DNA of 37,830 nucleotides from Candidatus Kapaibacterium sp. (lineage in GTDB: Bacteria > Bacteroidota > Ignavibacteria > Kapaibacteriales > UBA4661): contig JANYIG010000126.1 of NCBI GenBank assembly GCA_025358765.1, forward strand, positions 1 to 37,830. Reading direction: 5' to 3'. A program made the position numbers and the translations under genes. Shown piece by piece: positions 26,254-33,029 of this stretch; the stretch's first letter is position 1, and each line of letters begins with the position of its first letter. The notes beneath the pieces were generated by a model. That model did no database searches, was not told where the DNA came from, and saw only the letters and a program-made list of their open reading frames with translations.

Positions 26254-28773
26254 TTATCGTTCAATCACAAGCGGGAACGTCATTGTTCCTTGCTTTCCTT
26301 GAACAACAACAAGATACGTGCCACTTGCCAAAAGGCGAGTATCAGCTACAAACTGCCCTTGTTGATAGATTACGTCGCCTTCCGAGCGTGTTCCGACCGA
26401 TTGGTATGCTGCTTGAGCAACGACAACACCCATCAAATTATAGATCAGACAGCGCTCTGCTACTTGCGTTGTGGAAGGAGGTGATAGTGCAGTAGAAAGA
26501 GATTCAAGGTGTTCAATATAAAGCGAAACTTCTGTCGAAGCAGGATTTGGTGCGGGCAGTGAGGCTCTAAGCGTTGTGAGCGGTAATGTCCCAATGGAGC
26601 GAATCAGCAAACTTGCATCGCAGCGTGATGTGCCTTCCAACAGATTCGCGGCTCCCACGCTCACAAGCGTTACAGGCGTTGCGCCGCAAGAATCTGCTAC
26701 GTAGAGCGTGTCGCGCTGCATCTGCGCTTGCGAGGCGTTGTAACAAATGGTCAGCGACCGTTCGCTGTTTGGCGGCACGACAAGAGGAAATTGACTTAAT
26801 GGCACAGAAAATTCAACATTCCGCGCTAAATTTACCGCAGAAATCACCACGGTGCGAACGGTGTCGCGGTTCAAAAGCCGCATTGGGACACATCGTATGC
26901 CCGTCACCGTCGTCGTATCAATCGTAAATACGCCATTCGTCAACTCAGAAGTGATAAAAAGCTGTTTCGTGAAGTTGTAGCGCGTTGCATCTATTATGTT
27001 TGATTGCCAGACGCAGCCATTTTCGTCGGTAAGCCGCACGGAATAGCGACCAGACAACCGCACCGTAATCCGTTGTGTGCGAGCAATACTGTCGCGTGTG
27101 CCGTCCGACCAGCGATATTCCCTGAACCCAGCTGGAGCTTCCAACACAGTGCTATCGTTCACACAGAATTGCAAGGCACGAAGGGCGCGAAGAGTTGTGT
27201 TTGGGCGTGGGAAAACAGTAATGCTTGCGACAGAACTGACCGAGCAAGCATTGTCGTTGGTCACGCGCAGGGTGTATGTGCCGGAGCGCCCAACGGTGAT
27301 GCGATCGGCAGCGCTGACGATGTTCGTGCCGTTAAGCCACTCGTAGCGGTAGCGCGGATCGAGCGCGACAGAACTCAGCGTGACGGAATCGCCCTCGCAA
27401 AGCCGCCCCGTGCGGCTGAGGAGGATACGTGCTTCGGGACGAGGTGCAAAGCGAATGCTCACTGTGTCGGAATACTGCTTGCAGCCCGTAACGCTGTACC
27501 GATCGGATGTGCGGATGACGATGGATCTTGTTGTTCCACCATTCGACCAGTTGTATGTCAAAAAATCATTCGGTGCAGTAAGTACAAGGCTGTCACCGTC
27601 GCAGAATAGTGTCTGCGGGGTTTGGAGTTTGTAAAGCCGTTCGGAAGGCGGCACAAAACGATAGACATTGCGGCGTTCAGGGGAATCCATGCCAACGGTA
27701 AATTTCCCTCCGACAGCAAAACCCGTTGTATCGTTCACAAACCAAAGGTCGTCAATATTCACATCATCGGGAATGCCACAATTTTTATATTCCCACGAAC
27801 GCCCGCCATCGGCTGTGTAGATGACTGATGCGTCGTCGCCCACGACCCAGCCCGTAGAATCATTCAACAAAAATGCGCCAAACGCAGATTTTCCCGTTTG
27901 AAACTCGCTCCATGTCGCGCCGTTATCCGTTGAAAACCTTGCTCCGCCAGCATTGCCGCCGCCGCCGCAGCTTGTTCCCGCTATTGGAACGAGGAATGAA
28001 CGTCCTTTGCGCTGCAAATCTTCCTGCCAAACGTTGACAACATCGGAATTTGGAGCGCCTGTTGTGGTAAATATTTTCCATGTTGCGCCAGCATCCGTCG
28101 TGCGCCAGATAAGCCCGCTACTGGAGGCGTAGCCAGTGCGGTGGTCTGCCTCGAAAACAACATCGGTCACTCCCGAATTGATAGCATCCCCCCGAAAATC
28201 CGACCATGTCCTGCCGCCGTCGGTTGTACGATAGAAGTGCTGCGGATTGGCAAAACCAATACTATTGCCACAGCCTCCGCCAACCACAAACGCCGTATCG
28301 CGGCTCAGAGCATAACAACCCCACGTAACACCTTCAGGCATTAGCACACTATCACGAACATCTGCCCATGTTTTGCCACCATCAGTGGATTTAAACACGC
28401 CAGCGCTGCCAGAGCAGTACCCAACGAGCGAATCTGCAAAAAAAATGCCTTCCAAACGGTCTTCGCCGCTTACAATGGAGGCTGGGTCGCCAGCTCGGCG
28501 TGTACGCCCGGGCGCGGAGGAACGTTGCCACGTTTTGCCGCCATCCCTTGTAAACAACGTGCGGCGGTTCATTCCTACAATCCAGCCATATTGCTGGTTT
28601 GACGGCAAAAAATACACTTCTAACCAATAATCGGGCGAAACATCGGCGGGTGGCGGAATTTCTACGCGCTTCCATTCCTGTGCCACAGCGCTCGGACACG
28701 ACACGCATAGCACACAGAGCGCGTACAGTGCCGTTAGCAGCAAGAGAGAGATTGTTGTACGTCGGTGGTGCAT
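26254..28773 (-). CDS. Large secreted Ycf48/Asp-box protein with T9SS sorting domain
   Basis: 839 residues. The signal peptide is at 1-31 (TTISLLLLTALYALCVLCVS, cleaved after AVA). A propeller region (about 35-380) carries six Asp boxes (TRDGGKTW, STDGGKTW, TTDGGRTW, TTDAGATW, STDNGATW, TADGGRSW) with Ycf48-like GWIVG, GYCSG and GWVVG turns. Three Ig/PKD-like repeats follow, each with a C-x-(G/N)-D-S motif (FCDGDSLVL, LCEGDSVTL, FCVNDSTVL), then a beta-sandwich. The end (PAPNPASTEVSLYIEH to SGTYLVVVQGKQGTMTFPLVIER) is a T9SS C-terminal sorting domain. It is probably a surface protein. It starts the minus-strand group with the patatin gene, 38 nt away. Confidence 0.88.
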   Translation of the reverse strand: MHHRRTTISLLLLTALYALCVLCVSCPSAVAQEWKRVEIPPPADVSPDYWLEVYFLPSNQQYGWIVGMNRRTLFTRDGGKTWQRSSAPGRTRRAGDPASIVSGEDRLEGIFFADSLVGYCSGSAGVFKSTDGGKTWADVRDSVLMPEGVTWGCYALSRDTAFVVGGGCGNSIGFANPQHFYRTTDGGRTWSDFRGDAINSGVTDVVFEADHRTGYASSSGLIWRTTDAGATWKIFTTTGAPNSDVVNVWQEDLQRKGRSFLVPIAGTSCGGGGNAGGARFSTDNGATWSEFQTGKSAFGAFLLNDSTGWVVGDDASVIYTADGGRSWEYKNCGIPDDVNIDDLWFVNDTTGFAVGGKFTVGMDSPERRNVYRFVPPSERLYKLQTPQTLFCDGDSLVLTAPNDFLTYNWSNGGTTRSIVIRTSDRYSVTGCKQYSDTVSIRFAPRPEARILLSRTGRLCEGDSVTLSSVALDPRYRYEWLNGTNIVSAADRITVGRSGTYTLRVTNDNACSVSSVASITVFPRPNTTLRALRALQFCVNDSTVLEAPAGFREYRWSDGTRDSIARTQRITVRLSGRYSVRLTDENGCVWQSNIIDATRYNFTKQLFITSELTNGVFTIDTTTVTGIRCVPMRLLNRDTVRTVVISAVNLARNVEFSVPLSQFPLVVPPNSERSLTICYNASQAQMQRDTLYVADSCGATPVTLVSVGAANLLEGTSRCDASLLIRSIGTLPLTTLRASLPAPNPASTEVSLYIEHLESLSTALSPPSTTQVAERCLIYNLMGVVVAQAAYQSVGTRSEGDVIYQQGQFVADTRLLASGTYLVVVQGKQGTMTFPLVIER

Positions 28774-28901
28774 GATGCTTTGTCTTTTTCGTGATGAACG
28801 TGGTTTGTGGAGAACCGATTGAATACATTTGTCAGGTTTCGATAGCTTGCATCATTTGAGGCATTGCCGCATATTATTTATATTGTACCAAAGTACAAGC
28901 A

Positions 28902-29384
28902 TTATTGAGCGCCAAAGTTTATTGGAAAACTTAACCAGCACCAAATAGGCTGAGTGTTATTTTGTATGGCAGGTGAACCTCGCAGACACTTGACTAAAGC
29001 AAAGGCGGGTTTATTAAAAATGCTACTATCTGTTCTTTCAATGACAGCGGCTTTGATAATTCCTTGTTGGTCAAATAGCGCTCTGATAAGCACTGTTCCA
29101 ACAACCTTTTTACTCTTGAGTTCTTCAGGATAAAATTGTTCAGCTCTCTTTTGAACCACGGCAGAATCTATTTGCGGTTCTTTCTGAACTGGCAAGAAGT
29201 CATAAGCTCTGACAATCTCCGGAGAAGCAAGTCCATGAGAAGATTTATAAATCGCGCTGTCAAGATACCACGAGTTTTCCGTCTCAATCTCATAACTCAG
29301 GTTACAAATAATTACGTCTGAAACTGGCGAAGAGCAGCCGTACACTATGAACACAGCAACAATGAACATGACATTACTCCGCAT
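28902..29384 (-). CDS. Lipoprotein with TonB C-terminal-like domain
   Basis: 160 residues. A short signal ends in a lipobox (FIVYGC, Cys17). The C-terminal 75 residues resemble the TonB_C/energy-transducer fold: YPEELKSKKVVGTVLIRALFDQQGIIKAAVIERTDSSIFNKPAFALVK. Stand-alone TonB_C modules in lipoproteins are common in Bacteroidota, but their role is not settled. The ATG at 29384 overlaps the end of hicB by 11 bp and has AGGAG 4 nt upstream; a second ATG at 29369 also has GGAG and would shorten the signal. The overlap implies co-translation with hicAB. Confidence 0.7.
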   Translation of the reverse strand: MRSNVMFIVAVFIVYGCSSPVSDVIICNLSYEIETENSWYLDSAIYKSSHGLASPEIVRAYDFLPVQKEPQIDSAVVQKRAEQFYPEELKSKKVVGTVLIRALFDQQGIIKAAVIERTDSSIFNKPAFALVKCLRGSPAIQNNTQPIWCWLSFPINFGAQ

Positions 29385-29670
29385 ATTGCTCCTGTAAAAA
29401 TGAGTTATTCATCGAAATTTTAACGGTTGTCAAAAACGCATCTGGCTCTGCGATTGGCTCTTGAGAAACAATGTAATATGCTAATCCCTTCGGCTGGGGC
29501 ATTGCTTCGCTATCTTCCGCCATACTGTCAAGGTGGAATTGTAGCACTTCGGTCATATTCTGTACCGTCTCTTCGATAGTCTCACCCGTCGCGCCGCAGC
29601 CCAACACATCTGGTGAGTAGGCGGAGTAATTACTGCCCGCCTTATGAATAATGATGAGATAGTGCTGCAT
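29374..29670 (-). CDS. hicB: HicB-family antitoxin
   Basis: 98 residues from the ATG at 29670, chosen because GGAGGAGG ends 5 nt upstream, one of the strongest Shine-Dalgarno sites in the window. An ATG at 29685 would add five residues. The N-terminal degraded RNase-H-like fold reads YLIIIHKAGSNYSAYSPDVLGCGATGETIEETVQNM, the HicB signature. No ribbon-helix-helix or HTH domain follows clearly. It should bind and neutralise the HicA encoded 39 nt upstream and may repress the operon. Confidence 0.9.
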   Translation of the reverse strand: MQHYLIIIHKAGSNYSAYSPDVLGCGATGETIEETVQNMTEVLQFHLDSMAEDSEAMPQPKGLAYYIVSQEPIAEPDAFLTTVKISMNNSFLQEQYAE

Positions 29671-29709
29671 AAAAACCTCCTCCATGAAACGTCAGGGCTT
29701 TTTATTTGA

Positions 29710-29895
29710 TTATTTGAGTCCGGCTTGTTTCAAAATACTATTTTGTAGAAACTTATCTATGTCATCATTAGGCTTACCATTGACGGTGACTTTACCTTGT
29801 TTGGCTGAATGTTTATATTGCCGATGACTGCCTTTCGTCTTGATATGCCGCCATCCATCAGCCTCAAGCATTTTGATAATATCCCGTACTTTCAT
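29710..29895 (-). CDS. hicA: HicA-family mRNA interferase toxin
   Basis: 61 residues from the ATG at 29895 (MKVRDIIKMLEADGW); an ATG at 29901 would add two residues. The double-stranded-RNA-binding-like fold shows the motif IKTKGSHRQYKH with catalytic His24, then GKVTVNGKPNDDIDKFL. It cleaves mRNA when HicB is lost. The order toxin then antitoxin is normal for hicAB. This pair looks intact, in contrast to the decayed system at 630-982. Confidence 0.92.
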   Translation of the reverse strand: MKVRDIIKMLEADGWRHIKTKGSHRQYKHSAKQGKVTVNGKPNDDIDKFLQNSILKQAGLK

Positions 29896-29969
29896 CCCCA
29901 TATCATCTACTCCGCATCATACTCCTACGACAAATTCATGTTGTATTACCTCCAGCATCGTAAGCAACA

Positions 29970-31139
29970 CTACCGCTTGGACAGATGAGCTTTGAGCGCC
30001 AAAATATCGTCAATTGTGGTCGGGTCTTGCCCGCCCAACAGCGCAAGCCAGTAGCTTACCCAATCGCCCAAATATAGCAACATGAACGCCTGCGTAAGGA
30101 AGGACGAGCCTTCGGCGTGAACTTCGATGACCTGTTTTGTTCGTTTTTTCAGAATCGGTTTCATTGCATCAAAACGTGTAGCGATGCGCCCGTGTTCGCC
30201 GTCGTGCCGCAAAAGCACAATAGAACATTGTTTTGTGAACTGCGTCGGCAGCGTCCAACCGTTGATTTCGTTATGATTCATCTCTGGCACAATATTACCA
30301 AAGGCGATGTGTTTGGCGTTTTCCTGAAACTGCCCGCGCCACCGCATATTCACTGCTTCCAACAGAGGCGCTGAATAAAAAATGGGAATCGTGCTGTGGA
30401 GTTTTTCAGCAAGCGCAAACGCAGGGTTTTTTTTTGCATCGGGAACCGCATAGATACTTGCTTTTGCGTCCAAAAGTGGCAGAAGTTCTCTTATGGCTTT
30501 ACGAAGCTCTGCGGTGGATTTTTTGTTGATAGCATTGTGGTCGAGAAGCGTGGTCAAAAGCGGAAAAAACGACAATCCAACGGCACAGCGTGGCTGCAAA
30601 CCCGATGGAATCTGGATAACAGGAACGTTGTTTTTTTTCGCACGAGTGCTAAGTTCACCGCCAGTCGAGATACAAAGTAGGCGTTTTGTTTTTTTACGAG
30701 CCGCATCGAACGCTGCGAGTGTTTCTTCTGTTGCACCAGAATAGCTGCTGGCAACTACCGCCGTGTCTGCGTTCACACCGCTTGGAAGCTCATAACCACG
30801 ACTAACATTGACCGAAAATTCATCCACTCCGTGTGCCGCAAGACAGCATCGGAGCAAATCGCCGCCGATAGCTGAACCGCCCATTCCCGAAAACACCAGC
30901 GCTCGAAACGGCGTGGTATCGTTAAAATATGGTGCTTTTGAACCGATAGCGATGCCTTGCCGTACTTGCTCTGGGAAGCCTTGCAGAACGTCGAACATCC
31001 GCGATGTATCATGCTTCAAAAGTGGCGACTTTGGGAGCGACGAAGAAGTTGGCAATAGCTGTTTTTTTGCTGGTTGTGCCTTCGTTTGTGCCTTTACTCG
31101 CGTCTTTGCTTGTGTTTTGGGTTGTGTTTTTGTAGCCAT
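29970..31139 (-). CDS. Bifunctional phosphoglucose/phosphomannose isomerase (SIS domain)
   Basis: 389 residues. Two SIS halves: the first has FSGMGGSAIGGDLLR and VASSYSGATEETLAAF; the second has PIFYSAPLLEAVNMRWRGQF, the family-specific NHNEINGW motif and a C-terminal helix. This is the archaeal/bacterial PGI/PMI family that interconverts fructose-6-phosphate with glucose- or mannose-6-phosphate. The first 27 residues are a low-complexity Lys/Thr/Gln/Ala extension absent from typical members. The ATG at 31139 keeps this extension; no internal Met is available until after the domain begins. hicA follows 74 nt downstream on the same strand. Confidence 0.88.
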   Translation of the reverse strand: MATKTQPKTQAKTRVKAQTKAQPAKKQLLPTSSSLPKSPLLKHDTSRMFDVLQGFPEQVRQGIAIGSKAPYFNDTTPFRALVFSGMGGSAIGGDLLRCCLAAHGVDEFSVNVSRGYELPSGVNADTAVVASSYSGATEETLAAFDAARKKTKRLLCISTGGELSTRAKKNNVPVIQIPSGLQPRCAVGLSFFPLLTTLLDHNAINKKSTAELRKAIRELLPLLDAKASIYAVPDAKKNPAFALAEKLHSTIPIFYSAPLLEAVNMRWRGQFQENAKHIAFGNIVPEMNHNEINGWTLPTQFTKQCSIVLLRHDGEHGRIATRFDAMKPILKKRTKQVIEVHAEGSSFLTQAFMLLYLGDWVSYWLALLGGQDPTTIDDILALKAHLSKR

Positions 31140-31281
31140 ACTGTCAAAAAGTCGAAAAATCTTGTTGAATGAGCGATTGCCATAAACAAATGCGAGTGAT
31201 AGTTTTCAGCATCATGTATAGCATCATTTACTGTAGCGGAAACTTACAAAAACTCGCGCAATTTCGCACAGAGAAGTTTCT

Positions 31282-31312
31282 TTTGAAAACTGCTGCGACA
31301 GTGGTAAATTTG
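31282..31312 (+). promoter_or_regulatory. Bacteroidota-type sigma-A promoter for sucC
   Basis: TTTG at 31282-31285 and TAAATTTG at 31305-31312 are separated by 19 nt, a full match to both boxes. The expected start near 31318 leaves a leader of about 100 nt before the sucC ATG at 31417. No riboswitch fold is evident in it. Confidence 0.7.
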
Positions 31313-31416
31313 CAAGTCTTTTCAATCGTGCATAACGATTGCTTGAAGCAAACGCAACAAACGACGGTAATCAACCAAAATTTTATTTCACGTTATATTC
31401 AAAAGCAGGTTCCTCC

Positions 31417-32658
31417 ATGAACATTCATGAATTTCAGGCAAAAGAGCTTCTTCGCAAATATGGCATCCCCGTTCCGTTTGGCAAAATGATTGCTAACGCA
31501 TCGGATGCTGGCGAAATCACGCACAATGAATTTGCTGCAAAAGGTATCACTACGGTTGTATTGAAGTCGCAAATCCATGCGGGTGGTCGCGGCAAAGGCG
31601 TGGTATCGGATGTACATACTAATCTGCCGATGGAAGTGGATGGCAAACAAGTACGCGGTGTGACGGTTATCCGCGAAGGAAATATTGCCGACAAAGCGTA
31701 CCATATTGCCAAAGCAACACAAGGCAACAAACTCGTGACGATTCAAACGGGTGCGGAAGGCAAAATCGTTCGCAGAATGTTGGTAGAAGAGGGCTTGAAC
31801 ATAGCTCGTGAATTTTACCTGAGCATTTTGCTCGATCGTCAGGTGTCGAAAAATGTGATTATGGTTTCCACCGAAGGCGGCATGGAAATCGAAGAGGTAG
31901 CAGAACATCATCCTGAAAAAATTGTGCGCGTTCATATTGAGCCAAAAATGGGCTTTCGCAGTTTTCAAGCACGCGAACTCGGCACAGCACTTGGTCTCAC
32001 TGGTGAGGCGCTGAAAAACTTTATTGATTTTGCTATCAAACTTGTGAAGGCGTACGATGAGTTGGATTGCAGCATGTTGGAAGTGAACCCACTTGTTCTG
32101 ACCGCAGACAATCGCATTGTGGCTCTCGATGCCAAAGTGAATTTTGATGATAACGCTCTGTACCGTCACCCTGAGTATAAGGAGTTGCGCGACCTCGACG
32201 AGGAAGAAGCACTTGAAATTGAGGCTTCCAAATACGATTTGAATTACATCAAACTCGACGGTAATGTTGGCTGCATGGTCAACGGTGCGGGTTTAGCCAT
32301 GGCGACGATGGACGTGATTCAACTTGCGGGCGGTAAACCGGCGAATTTCTTGGACGTAGGCGGCACTGCAACTGCTGATCGTATTGCAAACGCTTTCCGC
32401 ATTATGTTGAGCGACAAAAGCGTAAAAGCTGTGTTTATTAACATTTTTGGCGGTATTGTGCGTTGCGACCGCGTTGCAAACGGCATCATTCAAGCCTCGA
32501 AACAAGTAGATTTAACGGTTCCTTGCATTATCCGTTTGGACGGCACGAATGCTATTGAAGCCCGCGAAATCCTTGAGAAATCAGGGTTGAAGTTTTCCGT
32601 CGGTTCTACGCTTCAAGAAGCTGCTGCGAAAGTGAAAGCAACGGTAGATGCACTGTAA
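31417..32658 (+). CDS. sucC: Succinate--CoA ligase (ADP-forming) beta subunit
   Basis: 413 residues from the ATG at 31417, giving MNIHEFQAKELLRKYGIPVP, the standard start; the in-frame codons from 31339 are leader. The ATP-grasp loop QIHAGGRGKGVV is followed by LLVEEG-like MLVEEGLNIAREFYLS, EVNPLVLT, DAKVNFDDNALYRHPE, GCMVNGAGLAMATMD, FLDVGGTA and FGGIVRCD, and a C-terminal CoA-ligase-like domain. It catalyses succinyl-CoA + ADP + Pi to succinate + CoA + ATP with SucD. sucD is not in the window: a strong terminator follows sucC, so the subunits are transcribed apart. Confidence 0.96.
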   Translation: MNIHEFQAKELLRKYGIPVPFGKMIANASDAGEITHNEFAAKGITTVVLKSQIHAGGRGKGVVSDVHTNLPMEVDGKQVRGVTVIREGNIADKAYHIAKATQGNKLVTIQTGAEGKIVRRMLVEEGLNIAREFYLSILLDRQVSKNVIMVSTEGGMEIEEVAEHHPEKIVRVHIEPKMGFRSFQARELGTALGLTGEALKNFIDFAIKLVKAYDELDCSMLEVNPLVLTADNRIVALDAKVNFDDNALYRHPEYKELRDLDEEEALEIEASKYDLNYIKLDGNVGCMVNGAGLAMATMDVIQLAGGKPANFLDVGGTATADRIANAFRIMLSDKSVKAVFINIFGGIVRCDRVANGIIQASKQVDLTVPCIIRLDGTNAIEAREILEKSGLKFSVGSTLQEAAAKVKATVDAL

Positions 32659-32695
32659 GAGAGTGAGAAGATAAAAACGAGAAAGATTACAGCAA

Positions 32696-32731
32696 AGAGG
32701 CTGTCTCCATACCGAGGCAGCCTCTTTTTTT
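32696..32731 (+). terminator. Rho-independent terminator after sucC
   Basis: AGAGGCTG (32696-32703) pairs with CAGCCTCT (32718-32725), with extra pairing TCTC/GAGG inside, followed by seven T. It lies 38 nt after the sucC stop. Confidence 0.92.
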
Positions 32732-32806
32732 GTACAGGGCGGAAAGTTGATACGAAATGTTGCTTTACTCCGGCAAGTGATGGTAAAACCTGTCTATGAA
32801 ATAGTG

Positions 32807-32960
32807 AAGTTTAGATAAATTCCTGAAAACTGCATCAAACCTTACGCGCAAGAATCCCACTCAATCTGCCCTTATAAGGGGAGAAGCAAGACGTAACACG
32901 TCTTCGTGGCGGCTTGCAGAGGGGTGATGCGCTTGAGGGTAGTCAAGGTTATCTAAACTT
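32807..32960. repeat. Inverted-repeat-bounded non-coding element
   Basis: Perfect 12-bp terminal inverted repeats AAGTTTAGATAA (32807-32818) and TTATCTAAACTT (32949-32960) bound a 154-bp non-coding segment. Inside are a 12-bp palindrome CCCTTATAAGGG (32869-32880) and a 7-bp hairpin AAGACGT-AAC-ACGTCTT (32888-32904). AAAACTGC inside (from 32826) is matched by GCAGTTTT just outside the right end. I see no target-site duplication. It may be a small non-autonomous (MITE-like) element, a REP-type repeat or a structured RNA. It is the main content of the 370-bp gap between sucC and the cyclase gene. Confidence 0.5.
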
Positions 32961-32994
32961 AAAACTAAGGCAGTTTTTAGTGGTCGAACTTTCT

Positions 32995-33025
32995 TTTGTC
33001 GTCACGCTTCCTTGCCGTACATTTG
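32995..33025 (+). promoter_or_regulatory. Bacteroidota-type promoter giving a near-leaderless cyclase mRNA
   Basis: TTTG at 32995-32998 and TACATTTG at 33018-33025 are 19 nt apart, a full match to both boxes. Transcription should begin at about 33030-33032, on or next to the ATG at 33030 and 7-9 nt before a second in-frame ATG at 33039. The mRNA would have almost no leader. Confidence 0.6.
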
Positions 33026-33029
33026 TTGC

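Noticed and set aside
28881-28900. TTGTAC-GTACAA palindrome upstream of the large Asp-box gene as an operator or terminator
   Set aside because: Only a 6-bp stem with a 4-nt loop, no T-tract and no second copy seen; too weak to annotate.
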